Positions 53,085-62,353 of a DNA stretch of 64,000 bases are shown piece by piece; positions within the stretch are counted from its first letter, which is position 1, and each line of letters starts with the position of its first letter. Origin of the DNA: Paenibacillus sp. MMS20-IR301 (lineage in GTDB: Bacteria; Bacillota; Bacilli; Paenibacillales; Paenibacillaceae); NCBI RefSeq assembly GCF_032302195.1, contig NZ_CP135275.1, forward strand, positions 6,647,001-6,711,000, read 5' to 3'. A program made the position numbers and the translations under genes. Below the pieces are notes generated by a model, which worked only from the letters and a program-made list of their open reading frames with translations, searched no databases and was not told the DNA's origin.

Positions 53085-54692
53085 ATGAACCAACCGGCAC
53101 TAAAGGAAACATTGACACTGACAGCGGATGTACTGGTAATCGGCGGAGGTCCGGCAGGAACATGGGCGGCACTTACAGCTGCAGCCAAGGGGGCCAAGGT
53201 GATCCTGGCTGATAAGGGGTACTGCGGCTCCAGCGGCGCGACGGCCCCGTCAGGCACCGGAGTCTGGTATGTGAAGCCGGAGGCGGAGCTGCGCGAGGCA
53301 GCCAAGGCCAGCCGCTATGCGATGGGCGGCAAGCTGGCCGAGCACCGCTGGATGGACCGGGTGCTGGACCGTACCTACGAGAATATGAACAGGCTTGGGG
53401 TTGCCGGCTATCCGTTCCCGGTGGATGAGGAAGGGAATCAATACCGCCGCAGCCTGCAGGGACCTGAATATATGCGCCTTATGCGCAAGCTGGTGAAGAA
53501 GGCGGGAGTGAAGATTCTGGACCACAGCCCGGTGCTGGAGCTGCTTGCTGATGAGCACGGTGTAGCCGGAGCCGCCGGGATACAGACGCAAGGCGGAGCA
53601 GCCTGGAGCGTGCATGCCGGGGCGGTAGTGATTGCTACCGGAGGCTGTGCATTCCTCAGCAGGGCGCTGGGCTGCAATGTTCTGACGGGTGACGGCTACT
53701 TATTCGCGGCTGAAGCAGGGGCGAGCCTGTCGGGCATGGAGTTCTCGAATGCCTATGCGATCTGCCCGACCTTCTCCTCTGTAACGAAGACCGCATATTA
53801 CAGCTACGCCAGCTTCTATTATGAGGACGGCAGTGTAGTGGAAGGAGCAGGCTCCAAGAAGGGCCGTTCCGTAATTGCCAGGAATCTGCTGGCGGGCCGC
53901 CAGGTATTCGCTAAGCTGGACGGGGCTGATGAAGCACTGCAGCCGCTGCTGCGGGTGGCCCAGACGAATTTCTTCCTGCCGTTTGACCGGCGGGAGATCA
54001 ATCCCTTCAAGGATGCATTCCCGGTAACGCTGCGGCTGGAAGGGACTGTCCGCGGAACAGGCGGCATCCGGATTACAGATGAGAGCTGCGGCACAGGCGT
54101 ACCAGGGCTATATGCTGCAGGCGATGCGGCTACCCGTGAGCTGATCTGCGGCGGGTTCACCGGAGGGGGAAGCCATAATGCCGCCTGGGCGATGTCTTCC
54201 GGCTCCTTCGCCGGAGAAGGCGCGGCAGCCTATGCAGCCGGGCTCGGCCGGCACTCGGATCACCGTGCCCCATCCGGACTGTCCTCTTCACCGCTGGTTC
54301 ACCAGGAAGTGAGAGCGGGAGCGGCAGCCAGAACTGCGGAATATGTAGAGGCAGTGCAGGCGGAGGTCAAACCGTACGACATCAATCTGTTCCGCACAGA
54401 GCAGGGGCTGGCCGCCTCGCTGGAACGTCTGGATGGACTGTGGAAAGAGCAGCGCAGCCGGGAGATCCAGCGCACGCCGGAGGGCGTGAAGGCGCGGGAA
54501 GCAGAGGCGATGACGGCAACGGCCCGCTGGATGTACAGCTCCGCACTGGCCCGCACTGAAACCCGGGGAATGCATAAACGCGAGGACTTCAAGGGAAGCG
54601 ACGACAGCCAGCATCACCGGCTGATCAGCGGCGGGCTGGACCAGATCTGGGTTAAGGCAGAAGAGGTAGCGAAGGAGAGTGTACTGCTGTGA
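53085..54692 (+). CDS. AprA-like FAD-dependent oxidoreductase (first copy)
   Basis: A 535-residue flavoprotein of the fumarate reductase/adenylylsulfate reductase alpha family. FAD site: VLVIGGGPAGTWAALTAAAK at the N-terminus and a second glycine-rich region (GVPGLYAAGDAATRELICGG) near 340. Also ATAPSGTG and ALGCNVLTGDGYLFAAEAGA. Its stop overlaps the ferredoxin start (GTGA), giving an AprA/AprB-like pair. No signal peptide, so it is cytoplasmic. The substrate is unknown; context in a sulfonate-type importer operon suggests reduction of a sulfur or related compound. Confidence 0.85.
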   Translation: MNQPALKETLTLTADVLVIGGGPAGTWAALTAAAKGAKVILADKGYCGSSGATAPSGTGVWYVKPEAELREAAKASRYAMGGKLAEHRWMDRVLDRTYENMNRLGVAGYPFPVDEEGNQYRRSLQGPEYMRLMRKLVKKAGVKILDHSPVLELLADEHGVAGAAGIQTQGGAAWSVHAGAVVIATGGCAFLSRALGCNVLTGDGYLFAAEAGASLSGMEFSNAYAICPTFSSVTKTAYYSYASFYYEDGSVVEGAGSKKGRSVIARNLLAGRQVFAKLDGADEALQPLLRVAQTNFFLPFDRREINPFKDAFPVTLRLEGTVRGTGGIRITDESCGTGVPGLYAAGDAATRELICGGFTGGGSHNAAWAMSSGSFAGEGAAAYAAGLGRHSDHRAPSGLSSSPLVHQEVRAGAAARTAEYVEAVQAEVKPYDINLFRTEQGLAASLERLDGLWKEQRSREIQRTPEGVKAREAEAMTATARWMYSSALARTETRGMHKREDFKGSDDSQHHRLISGGLDQIWVKAEEVAKESVLL

Positions 54693-55021
54693 TTGAAGTA
54701 ATCAGCGCGGACAGATGTATAGAATGCAATCAGTGTGTATCCGTCTGCCCGACCAATGTATTCGACCGGGTGGAGGACGGAATACCCGTCATCGCCCGGC
54801 AGAGCGACTGCCAGACCTGCTTCATGTGCGAGCTGTACTGTCCGGTAGACGCTCTGTATGTGGCTCCCGATTCCGAGGAGATTACCGGAATTACTGAAGC
54901 GGAGCTGGAGCAGCAGGGACTGCTCGGCGGGTACCGCGAGAAGGTGGGCTGGGGCAGGGGGAGACAGCCGGTGGCCGCTCATGAATTCATGTATCAGCTG
55001 GCGGCCAGGGCAGGGTTCTGA
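54689..55021 (+). CDS. 2x[4Fe-4S] ferredoxin (first copy)
   Basis: A 110-residue ferredoxin. Two clusters are bound by CIECNQCVSVCP and CQTCFMCELYCP, each CxxCxxCxxxCP. About 45 extra residues follow, somewhat like the tail of AprB. GTG 54689 overlaps the flavoprotein stop. It would pass electrons to the preceding flavoprotein. Confidence 0.9.
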   Translation: MIEVISADRCIECNQCVSVCPTNVFDRVEDGIPVIARQSDCQTCFMCELYCPVDALYVAPDSEEITGITEAELEQQGLLGGYREKVGWGRGRQPVAAHEFMYQLAARAGF

Positions 55022-55083
55022 AGCAGGCAGTAACCAATAACAATATCAAACATCCGGCAGATGACTGAGGGGAGAACAGGGCA

Positions 55084-56154
55084 ATGAATAAATTGTACAG
55101 AGAGATTACTGGTGTATGGAGTACAAGGGGGCGCCTCACGCTGATCGCAGGTGTGGTGATGATTATGCTGGTGCTGCAGGCCTGCGCCAATAATGCCGGC
55201 TCCGGGAACAGCGGCAGTGCAGCAAACGGCGGCGGAACGGATACAGCCGAGGCGGCAGGCAGTGGAGAGGCCGGCAATGCTCCGGCGGTACTGAATTTCG
55301 GGTTCATCGGCTCGAACAAGCTGAATCTGCCCGGCGGTGCAGAGGGCTGGGGCTTATACAAAGGAATTATTCAGGAAGAGCTGAAGCAATACGGGATTAC
55401 GGAAGTGAAGCTGACCGGCTTCCCGAACGGCCCGGACCAGACAGAATCACTGATTAGCGGACGGCTGGATTTCGGCAGTCTGGGGGACACCCCGGCCATT
55501 ATTGCCTATGCTTCGGGAGCCAAGACCCGGCTGATCGGCCAAAGCTCGGCCCATACGGTCGGTTATCTGATCGGGAAGAAGGATGGACCGAAGACTGTAC
55601 AGGATCTGAAGGGCAAGACGATTGCGATTCAAAAAGGCTCGTTCATGCACCGTTATGTTGTCGGCCTGCTGCAGCAGGAGGGGATTACGGACTATAAGCT
55701 GGTTCATATGCTGATTCCGGATGCGACTGCAGCGCTTGCCCGCGGAGATGTGGATGCGACCACGAATCTCGGTGTGCCTGCGCTGAAGCTGATTGAGCAG
55801 GGCTATACCCACCTGGATGATGCGTCGAGTCATCCGGATCTGCTCGGAAGCAGTGCGACGGTTGTATCGGAGGAATATCTTAAGAAGTTCCCTGATTTCC
55901 CTAAAGCGTGGAATGCAGCGCGGGAGAAGGCGCTGGCTGACCTGAAGCAGCATGAAGATGAGTATTATGCATTCCTGGCCGAGATCGGGGATACCACCCC
56001 GGAGCTTGCGAAGCAGGTGAATCCGATCAGTGATATCAAGGATACAGCGTTCACGGACGAAGGCACGAAGCTGCTGGAGGGAACCAAGAATTTCCTGGTT
56101 GATGAGAAGCTGGCCAAGAAGGATTTCAATATCAGCGACTGGCAGCTTAAGTAA
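55084..56154 (+). CDS. ABC transporter substrate-binding lipoprotein, SsuA/NrtA type
   Basis: A 356-residue lipoprotein. After a basic start the signal (LIAGVVMIMLVLQAC) ends in lipobox LQAC, then a Gly/Ser/Asn linker, then the NMT1/SsuA-like fold with GFPNGPDQTESLISGRLDFG, DLKGKTIAIQKGSFMHRY and DATAALARGDVDATTNLG. It captures the anion outside the cell and delivers it to the permeases at 51311 and 52163. It lies between the two flavoprotein-ferredoxin pairs. Confidence 0.9.
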   Translation: MNKLYREITGVWSTRGRLTLIAGVVMIMLVLQACANNAGSGNSGSAANGGGTDTAEAAGSGEAGNAPAVLNFGFIGSNKLNLPGGAEGWGLYKGIIQEELKQYGITEVKLTGFPNGPDQTESLISGRLDFGSLGDTPAIIAYASGAKTRLIGQSSAHTVGYLIGKKDGPKTVQDLKGKTIAIQKGSFMHRYVVGLLQQEGITDYKLVHMLIPDATAALARGDVDATTNLGVPALKLIEQGYTHLDDASSHPDLLGSSATVVSEEYLKKFPDFPKAWNAAREKALADLKQHEDEYYAFLAEIGDTTPELAKQVNPISDIKDTAFTDEGTKLLEGTKNFLVDEKLAKKDFNISDWQLK

Positions 56155-56188
56155 GATTAAGAACGGTGAACCGAAGGGAGGCAGCAGA

Positions 56189-57805
56189 ATGCCGCAGCAG
56201 CATCAGCAGGTAACGACAGATGTACTAGTGCTGGGCGGAGGGCCAGCCGGAGCATGGGCGGCATGGAGTGCAGCCTCGCAGGGTGCAAAGGTCATTCTGG
56301 CTGACAAAGGATATCTTGGAACAAGCGGGGCCACTGCGCCGGGCGGAACAACGCTCCTGGTCATTCCCCCGGTGGCAGAGCTGCGGGAGCAGGCCGTGCA
56401 GGCCAGGCTGAAGGCAGGCGGTTATCTCTCGGAGAATGCCTGGATTCACCGTGTGCTGGATCAGGTGGAGCAGAATCTGACACTGGTCGGGGAATGGGGA
56501 TATCCCTTCCCGAAGGATGAAGACGGCAGGCCGCTGCGGACGCATCTGCACGGGCCTGAGTATATGAAAATTATGCGCAGGGCAGTCCGCAAGGCGGGCG
56601 TGCGCATATGGGATCAGTCTCCGGCGCTTGAGCTGCTGCATGATCAGCACGGGGCAGGCGGTGCACGCGGTATCAACCGCCTGACCGGAGAGCGCTGGGA
56701 GGTGAAGGCGAATGCGGTGGTTATGGCGACAGGCGGCTGCACCTTCCTCAGCAAGGGACTGGGCTGCAATGTGCTGACCGGGGAGGGGCTGCTGATGTCA
56801 GCCGAAGCCGGGGCCGAATTGTCCGGCATGGAATTCAGCCGCCAGTATGCCCCGAGCTTCGCGGATGGAACAGTGACACGCGGGCGCATGCTGGCCTGGG
56901 CCACGCTGTATGACGCTGCGGGGAAGCCGCTGCACCGCGGCGACCGCACCTTCGGCAGCATCCCCGAGCTGATGCTGAAGGGGCCGGTCTATGCTTCGCT
57001 GGATCTGGCGGATACGGCGGAGAAGCAGGCATTCCTGCGGAAAGCCCACCCGATCTTCTTCATGCCGCTGGAGCGGGCGGGAATTAATCCGTTCAAGGAT
57101 AAATTCCCGCTCACGCTCCGCTATGAAGGCACGATGCGCGGCACGGGCGGCCTGCGCCTGGCGGGCACCGATTGTGGCACATCGGTGCCCGGCCTGTACG
57201 CCGCGGGAGATGCCGCCTCCCGCGAGAAAGTGACCGGCGCCATCTCCGGCGGCGGCGCCTACAATGCATCCTGGGCCATCTGCAGCGGCAGCTGGGCAGG
57301 AGCAGGCGCAGCGCGGCACGCTTTGCGCGGGCCGCGCCCGGCGGACAGCCGGCTGCTCCGCGCGGCAGGCCGCTACGGGTTGCCGGCTGGCGCCGGCTCC
57401 GCAAGGGCGCTGGACGCGAAGCCGCTGATTGCGGCCGTCCAGCGGGAGATCCTGCCGCTGCAGATCAATTACTTCCGCAGCGAGCCCGTGGTCGCTGCAA
57501 GCCTGCAGCGGCTGAACAGCTTGATGCCCGGACTGGGCGGGCAGGTGCCCGCGACGGTTCAGGGCATCGTGCAGAGCCGTGAAGCGGCCGCCATGCTGAC
57601 TGTCGGCCGCTGGATATACACCGCTGCGCTGGCCCGCAAGGAGAGCCGCGGGCTGCAGCACCTGGCCGAGTACCCGGTGCTGGACCCGCGCCAGACCCAC
57701 CGCCTGATTCTCTCCGGCATTGAGCGGATCAGCATACGGACCGAAAGCGTGCCGCATGCCCATGAACTGCATGCCCGCACGCCGGGAGAGGAGCGGGCGA
57801 TATGA
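56189..57805 (+). CDS. AprA-like FAD-dependent oxidoreductase (second copy)
   Basis: A 538-residue paralogue of the enzyme at 53085. FAD motif VLVLGGGPAGAWAAWSAASQ, then GATAPGGTTLL, GLGCNVLTGEGLLMSAEAGA and GLYAAGDAASREKVTGAISGG. The frame extends back to 56030 inside the previous gene; ATG 56189 after AAGGGAGG is chosen. The C-terminal third is more GC-rich than the first copy. The stop overlaps the next ferredoxin start (ATGA). Divergence from copy one in the active-site region suggests a different substrate or step. Confidence 0.85.
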   Translation: MPQQHQQVTTDVLVLGGGPAGAWAAWSAASQGAKVILADKGYLGTSGATAPGGTTLLVIPPVAELREQAVQARLKAGGYLSENAWIHRVLDQVEQNLTLVGEWGYPFPKDEDGRPLRTHLHGPEYMKIMRRAVRKAGVRIWDQSPALELLHDQHGAGGARGINRLTGERWEVKANAVVMATGGCTFLSKGLGCNVLTGEGLLMSAEAGAELSGMEFSRQYAPSFADGTVTRGRMLAWATLYDAAGKPLHRGDRTFGSIPELMLKGPVYASLDLADTAEKQAFLRKAHPIFFMPLERAGINPFKDKFPLTLRYEGTMRGTGGLRLAGTDCGTSVPGLYAAGDAASREKVTGAISGGGAYNASWAICSGSWAGAGAARHALRGPRPADSRLLRAAGRYGLPAGAGSARALDAKPLIAAVQREILPLQINYFRSEPVVAASLQRLNSLMPGLGGQVPATVQGIVQSREAAAMLTVGRWIYTAALARKESRGLQHLAEYPVLDPRQTHRLILSGIERISIRTESVPHAHELHARTPGEERAI

Positions 57806-58158
57806 TTGAGCTGGTGAGCCAGGACCGCTGCATCGGCTGCAGTCTGTGTGTGAAGGTGTGTCCGACCCATGTGTTCGAGCTGCAAGGCAAGCTTGCTGTA
57901 ATTGCCCGCCAGGAGGATTGCCAGACCTGCTTCATGTGTGAGGCTTATTGTCCGGTGGACGCGCTGTATGTAGCGCCGCAAGCAGAGATATTGGCTCATC
58001 CTGAGGAGCAGGAGCTTATAGCCTCAGGCCTGCTCGGCAGCTGGCGGGCAGAGATCGGCTGGAATCCCGGTGCGGAGGAGACGATGGCCGGGCGGGATAC
58101 GACGCCATTTTTTGAGGTTTTTACCGAGGCGAACCGGAACCCGGGAGGAAGCGAATAA
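57802..58158 (+). CDS. 2x[4Fe-4S] ferredoxin (second copy)
   Basis: A 118-residue ferredoxin homologous to that at 54689: CIGCSLCVKVCP and CQTCFMCEAYCP, followed by the same style of tail (SGLLGSWRAEIGW). Last gene of the eight-gene operon. It should serve the second flavoprotein. Confidence 0.9.
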   Translation: MIELVSQDRCIGCSLCVKVCPTHVFELQGKLAVIARQEDCQTCFMCEAYCPVDALYVAPQAEILAHPEEQELIASGLLGSWRAEIGWNPGAEETMAGRDTTPFFEVFTEANRNPGGSE

Positions 58159-58181
58159 CGGTGATACCCGGCTATACTATT

Positions 58182-58220
58182 GGAGTGCAGGCTAATAACA
58201 GCTTCTGCACTTCTTTTTTT
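58182..58220 (+). terminator. Terminator of the ABC/AprAB-like operon
   Basis: GAGTGCAG (58183-58190) pairs with CTGCACTT (58205-58212, one G-T pair), followed by a T-rich run to 58220. The rest of the gap to 58439 shows no gene. Confidence 0.65.
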
Positions 58221-58439
58221 GCAACTTTTTTCCAAAATATCCGTCTGCATAAGAGGCAGGAGGAGCTGGCAAAGGTAAAAATATACTTGCTGCGGTATTT
58301 GGCTGGACGTAAAGTTTGGTATATACGAACCCGGTATTTTAAGATTATACTGAATTGAACGAACCGTTACTTCAGCAGGCGGAGTTTCTCCCCATACACG
58401 TATACACAGACACAAGAATATTATGCTGGAGGAAATTGA

Positions 58440-59114
58440 ATGAGCAATACAGAACTTGCTAGCCAGCTTTCCAGTTTTACGGGAAGACTACTGCGGGAAC
58501 GCTTCGGGAAGGGACCTGAGTCGATACATGCTTCTATCGGAGAGCAATGTATCGCACTGCATATCCGCAACTTTATCGGGCCTGTGGAGAGATTTTTGTT
58601 AAGTAAGGAAGAAGAACAGGCATTTCGCTACACCCGTGAGCTGCTGATGAAGTCCCTGCTCCCTGAATTGTCGGCGTACCTGAAGGATAATATGGCTATT
58701 GAGGTCGGCGAGCTTTTCTATGATTGGGGCATACATAACGCGTCGGGGATGATCGTTGCACTTATCAAGAATGACAGTGTGGTTACCGACAATTATGCAG
58801 GGCGTGAAGAGGTTCATTCCCAGATTAACGAAGTGAGCAGCAAGGTGCAGAAGGAACCGGTCTTTACCGACTCCTGGTGGCTTGGTCCGCGTATTCTGAT
58901 TATCAAGCGTGAAGGTATTCTTATTCCGCTGGAGAAGGAACTGATCGGGCTCGGCTATGAGAATACACTGAAGACGACCAAACGCAAGATGGAGAAGCGA
59001 TATTTGGAAGATACCACCACAATTGCCCCGATGCTCGGCAAGGAGCTGTCGGATATTTATGTGGACTGGGATTTCGACAAAGATACCAGTGTGATAGCGT
59101 ACACTTTTCAATAA
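58440..59114 (+). CDS. MpsC-family (DUF2294) protein
   Basis: A 224-residue soluble protein with two related halves: FTGRLLRERFGKGPESIHAS in the first and KRKMEKRYLEDTTTIAPMLG in the second, as in the DUF2294/MpsC family. MpsC belongs to a sodium-linked membrane-potential/CO2 system in staphylococci; in bacilli the domain occurs alone. No mpsAB genes are adjacent, so the role is unclear. ATG 58440 after GGAGG. Confidence 0.75.
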   Translation: MSNTELASQLSSFTGRLLRERFGKGPESIHASIGEQCIALHIRNFIGPVERFLLSKEEEQAFRYTRELLMKSLLPELSAYLKDNMAIEVGELFYDWGIHNASGMIVALIKNDSVVTDNYAGREEVHSQINEVSSKVQKEPVFTDSWWLGPRILIIKREGILIPLEKELIGLGYENTLKTTKRKMEKRYLEDTTTIAPMLGKELSDIYVDWDFDKDTSVIAYTFQ

Positions 59115-59168
59115 GTAAACTGCAAACAGGGTGGAAATGAGTCGGACATGACAATGAGCCGAACATGA

Positions 59169-59207
59169 GCCGAAGAAGGGGGATTCGTCCCTTTCTTCGG
59201 TTTTTTT
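59169..59207 (+). terminator. Terminator after the MpsC-family gene
   Basis: CCGAAGAAGGG (59170-59180) pairs with CCCTTTCTTCGG (59189-59200), followed by seven T. Confidence 0.88.
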
Positions 59208-59253
59208 ATTTTCCGCCTGTTTACAGCCTATTGTGCCGGACTTTGGAGATACA

Positions 59254-59316
59254 ATTTTTATGTTTTGGGGTCTCTGCTGAGTCCTTTGCGGGGATATTTA
59301 TAGGAGGATACGCCGG
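59254..59316 (+). promoter_or_regulatory. Structured leader element B, related to the one at 10115
   Basis: Block 59254-59277 differs from 10115-10138 at only 3 of 24 positions, two of them C/T changes that keep pairing to G. CTCTGC (59272-59277) pairs with GCGGGG (59288-59293), and the second block ends in TAGGAGG before the receiver gene. Confidence 0.35.
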
Positions 59317-59706
59317 ATGGAGGAGTACAAGCGGACAGTACTATATGTGGAAGATAATCAGCTCAACATGGCTTTAATGCATCATATCTTCAAAAGAAAT
59401 CTGCCCTCCGTATTGCTGCTGAAAGCTGAAACGGCAGAGCTCGGCCTGACAATAGCCCGGGAGATGCTGCCGGACTTGATCATTCTGGATATCGGGCTTC
59501 CCGGCCTTAACGGATATGAAGCCATGGAAATCCTGCAGCAGGATGAGGCGACCTGCCGTATTCCTGTGCTGGGAACCAGCGCATTTGCTCAAGCATCGGA
59601 TATTGAGAAAGCCCGTAATAAAGGCTTTGCTGCCTATATCACCAAGCCCTTTCAGGTCAAGCTGTTGACTGCAACCGTAGAACGGCTGCTGGAAGGGTCA
59701 GTGTAG
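59317..59706 (+). CDS. Single-domain response regulator
   Basis: A 129-residue CheY-like receiver without output domain. Acidic pocket ED at 12-13, phosphorylation Asp58 in LIILDIGLPG, Thr/Ser in GTSAF and Lys in YITKPF. Start ATG 59317 after AGGAGG. It probably takes phosphate from the hybrid kinase encoded 220 bases downstream, acting as a relay or by protein contact. Confidence 0.9.
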   Translation: MEEYKRTVLYVEDNQLNMALMHHIFKRNLPSVLLLKAETAELGLTIAREMLPDLIILDIGLPGLNGYEAMEILQQDEATCRIPVLGTSAFAQASDIEKARNKGFAAYITKPFQVKLLTATVERLLEGSV

Positions 59707-59926
59707 ACGGGCAGAGATTACAAGTAATAGGGGATTAACTAAAGGCGGGGAACTGGGGAGAACTCTGTCTGAAGTCCGGTTCGCGGGGTGCAATATCTGC
59801 TTCACCTTTGATTGCCCATACACTGGCAGAATCATTTGACTTTCGCCCGATTATGCAAGATATTTATATTACAGATTTAATATAAATGACTTGTATTTAT
59901 TACTCCACAAACGGGCGGTGGATCTT

Positions 59927-62200
59927 ATGCTAAGACAGCATACGGAGGCGTCTTCTCCATTTGAACATGCATTCAGGACGGGAACAGCCGGAGTCGCATT
60001 TCTGTCCATGTCGGAAGAGTGGAGCAGTGTGAATCCGGCCGTAATCCTGCTGCTCGGGTATACGGAAGAACAATTACTGGGACAACAATTTACGGAATTC
60101 TTATATGGGGATTCCCTGGAAATATATAGGCACAGGATGGGGACTTTAACAGCGGGGGAAGCCCCCTTCTTTGAAGTGGAGACCCGGATGCGTCATGCGG
60201 ACGGCTCTGCGGTTCTGTTGCTGCTGCATGTGGCACTGGTCAGGGAGCCTTCAAGCGGGGCGGGGCTGTATTATATCGTTCATCTGACCGGGGTTTCCGG
60301 CAGGGAGACCGGGGAAGGGCTCTCTCCGCAGGCTGATGAGAAGCTGTACCGGCTGATTGCGGATCATATCAGGGATATCGTTTATTTGGCTACACCGGGC
60401 GGAGTCTGCAGGTACTGCTCACCTTCCGTTCTGGAAGTGCTGGGGTATAAGCCGGAAGAGCTCATCGGCAGGAATCTGCGCAGCCTGATCCATCCGGAGG
60501 ACCTGGACTCTGCGGCTGCTGCACAGCCTGCGGAGCAGCAGAATATACAGCTGCGGGTGCTGAATGCCGGCGGGGAATACCTCTGGATCGAGTTCAGCCT
60601 GAGCATTGTGGAAGACGGCGGAGTGCCAAACGTGCTGGCTTCGGGGCGTGATGTCACCTGGCGCAAGCTTGTGGAGCAGAAGCTGCAGGAGACGGTTGAG
60701 CGTTACACCTCACTGAAGAAGTATAACCATGATGCCATCATATCGCTTGATCTGGAAGGGAAGATCATCAATGGCAATGAGAAGGCCGTCCAGCTTACCG
60801 GCTATACGATTCCGGAGCTGGCCGGAATCAGCGTCGGGCGGCTTATCGGGGATCATCACCTGCAGGATGTGATCGGCTCCAGCCATGCGCAGGGCTTCAC
60901 AGAACGCAGTATTGACCATGTCCGGCATAAGGACGGGCATTCTGTAGAGGTGCTGACCACCATAGCCCCGATTATTATCCATCAGGCTACGGTCGGCTTT
61001 TACATCATCGTCAAGGATATTACGGAGCAGAAGAAGCTGCTCATTGCCAAGGAAACCGCAGAGAATACGAACCGGGCCAAAAGTGAATTTCTGGCGATGA
61101 TGAGCCATGAAATCCGTACGCCGATGAACGGCGTAATCGGGATGACGGATCTGCTGCTGGACCTCGTGGGTCCGGCTTCACAGCAGCGGGAGTACCTGGA
61201 GATTATCCGCCAGAGCGGGGAATCCCTGCTGAATATCATTAACGATATTCTGGATCTCTCGAAGATTGAAGCCGGCAAAACCCAGCTGCATGAAGAGCCG
61301 TTTGTGCTGAAGCATTGCATGGATTCTGCTCTTGAGCTGCTGGTGCACAAGGCGGAGGGCAAAGGGCTTGCGCTCAGAGTCGAGGTGAATCCGGACGTGC
61401 CGCAGCAGCTGCTTGGCGACGGCGAAAGACTGAAGCAGATTCTGCTTAATCTGGTCGGCAATGCGGTAAAGTTTACCTGCACAGGCGAGGTTAAGGTTAG
61501 CGTGCAGAAGCTGCCGGAGGAAGAGACGGATCAAAGAGTAACCCTGCAATTTACAGTAGCCGATACGGGAATAGGTATTCCGGAAGCTGCCCGCAGCCGG
61601 TTATTTGAGCCGTTCTATCAGCTGGAGCAGTTCATGAGCCGTAAGGCTGAAGGTACCGGCCTGGGGCTGGCAATCAGCAAACAGCTGGTGGAGCTGATGG
61701 GCGGACGTATTGATCTGGATGCAACAGCAGGGCAAGGGGCGACCTTTGTATTTACCGTAGTTCTTCAGGAAGAAAAGTCCGTAGCCCCTGCTGAAGCGGG
61801 CTCAGCGGCGGTACAGAATTCACTGCCGCCGAGCCGGTCCTTGCGGATTCTGGTGGCTGAAGATAATGCGGTTAATCAAATTGTGCTGCGCAAAATTCTG
61901 GAGAAGCGCGGATTTACCGTTGATGTTGCGGAAGACGGGCTGCAGGTGCTGGAGATGACCGGCCGTGACAGCTACGATCTGATCTTCATGGATGTGCAGA
62001 TGCCGGGTATGAACGGTCTTGTGGCAACCTCCAGAATCCGGGAGACACAGCCGGCGGACAAGCAGCCGGTCATTATTGCAGTAACGGCCAACGCGCTCAA
62101 AGGCGACCGGGAAATCTGCCTTGCAGCAGGAATGAATGAGTATATCAGCAAGCCGCTGAGAAGCGAAGCCATTGCTGAGATGATCCGGAAATTTTTCTGA
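59927..62200 (+). CDS. Hybrid histidine kinase: PAS x3 - HisKA - HATPase - receiver
   Basis: About 757 residues, no membrane span. Three PAS domains (residues ~8-125, ~140-255, ~270-380), HisKA with phospho-His in MMSHEIRTPMNGVIGM near 400, HATPase motifs GNAVKFT, DTGIGIPEAA and GTGLGLAISK, and a C-terminal receiver with EDNAVN, FMDVQMPGMNG and YISKPL. In-frame starts at 59891 (TTG) and 59918 (GTG) are possible; none has a good ribosome site. A possible promoter is TTGACT 59836-59841 with GATATT 59859-59864. The cytoplasmic PAS set suggests redox, light or small-ligand sensing. Confidence 0.9.
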   Translation: MLRQHTEASSPFEHAFRTGTAGVAFLSMSEEWSSVNPAVILLLGYTEEQLLGQQFTEFLYGDSLEIYRHRMGTLTAGEAPFFEVETRMRHADGSAVLLLLHVALVREPSSGAGLYYIVHLTGVSGRETGEGLSPQADEKLYRLIADHIRDIVYLATPGGVCRYCSPSVLEVLGYKPEELIGRNLRSLIHPEDLDSAAAAQPAEQQNIQLRVLNAGGEYLWIEFSLSIVEDGGVPNVLASGRDVTWRKLVEQKLQETVERYTSLKKYNHDAIISLDLEGKIINGNEKAVQLTGYTIPELAGISVGRLIGDHHLQDVIGSSHAQGFTERSIDHVRHKDGHSVEVLTTIAPIIIHQATVGFYIIVKDITEQKKLLIAKETAENTNRAKSEFLAMMSHEIRTPMNGVIGMTDLLLDLVGPASQQREYLEIIRQSGESLLNIINDILDLSKIEAGKTQLHEEPFVLKHCMDSALELLVHKAEGKGLALRVEVNPDVPQQLLGDGERLKQILLNLVGNAVKFTCTGEVKVSVQKLPEEETDQRVTLQFTVADTGIGIPEAARSRLFEPFYQLEQFMSRKAEGTGLGLAISKQLVELMGGRIDLDATAGQGATFVFTVVLQEEKSVAPAEAGSAAVQNSLPPSRSLRILVAEDNAVNQIVLRKILEKRGFTVDVAEDGLQVLEMTGRDSYDLIFMDVQMPGMNGLVATSRIRETQPADKQPVIIAVTANALKGDREICLAAGMNEYISKPLRSEAIAEMIRKFF

Positions 62201-62277
62201 ACAGCAGCATTTCCAGGTGTTTATTCACACTCTGTACACAATACTGCGTTAAAGCTGTAATGCGTTCTCGTGACATC

Positions 62278-62306
62278 TTGCATGTGGAAGTCATTTTGAT
62301 TAAGAT
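62278..62306 (+). promoter_or_regulatory. Possible promoter of the aroA T-box unit
   Basis: TTGCAT (62278-62283), a 17-base spacer and TAAGAT (62301-62306), just before the T-box leader. Confidence 0.4.
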
Positions 62307-62353
62307 AGCAGAAACCAGATGCATAAGACGCATCAATATACCATGTAATGACA

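Noticed and set aside
56798..57772. 324-codon minus-strand frame under the second flavoprotein
   Set aside because: Opposite a clear FAD enzyme, Ala/Arg/Gln-rich without a domain; shadow of GC-rich coding sequence.
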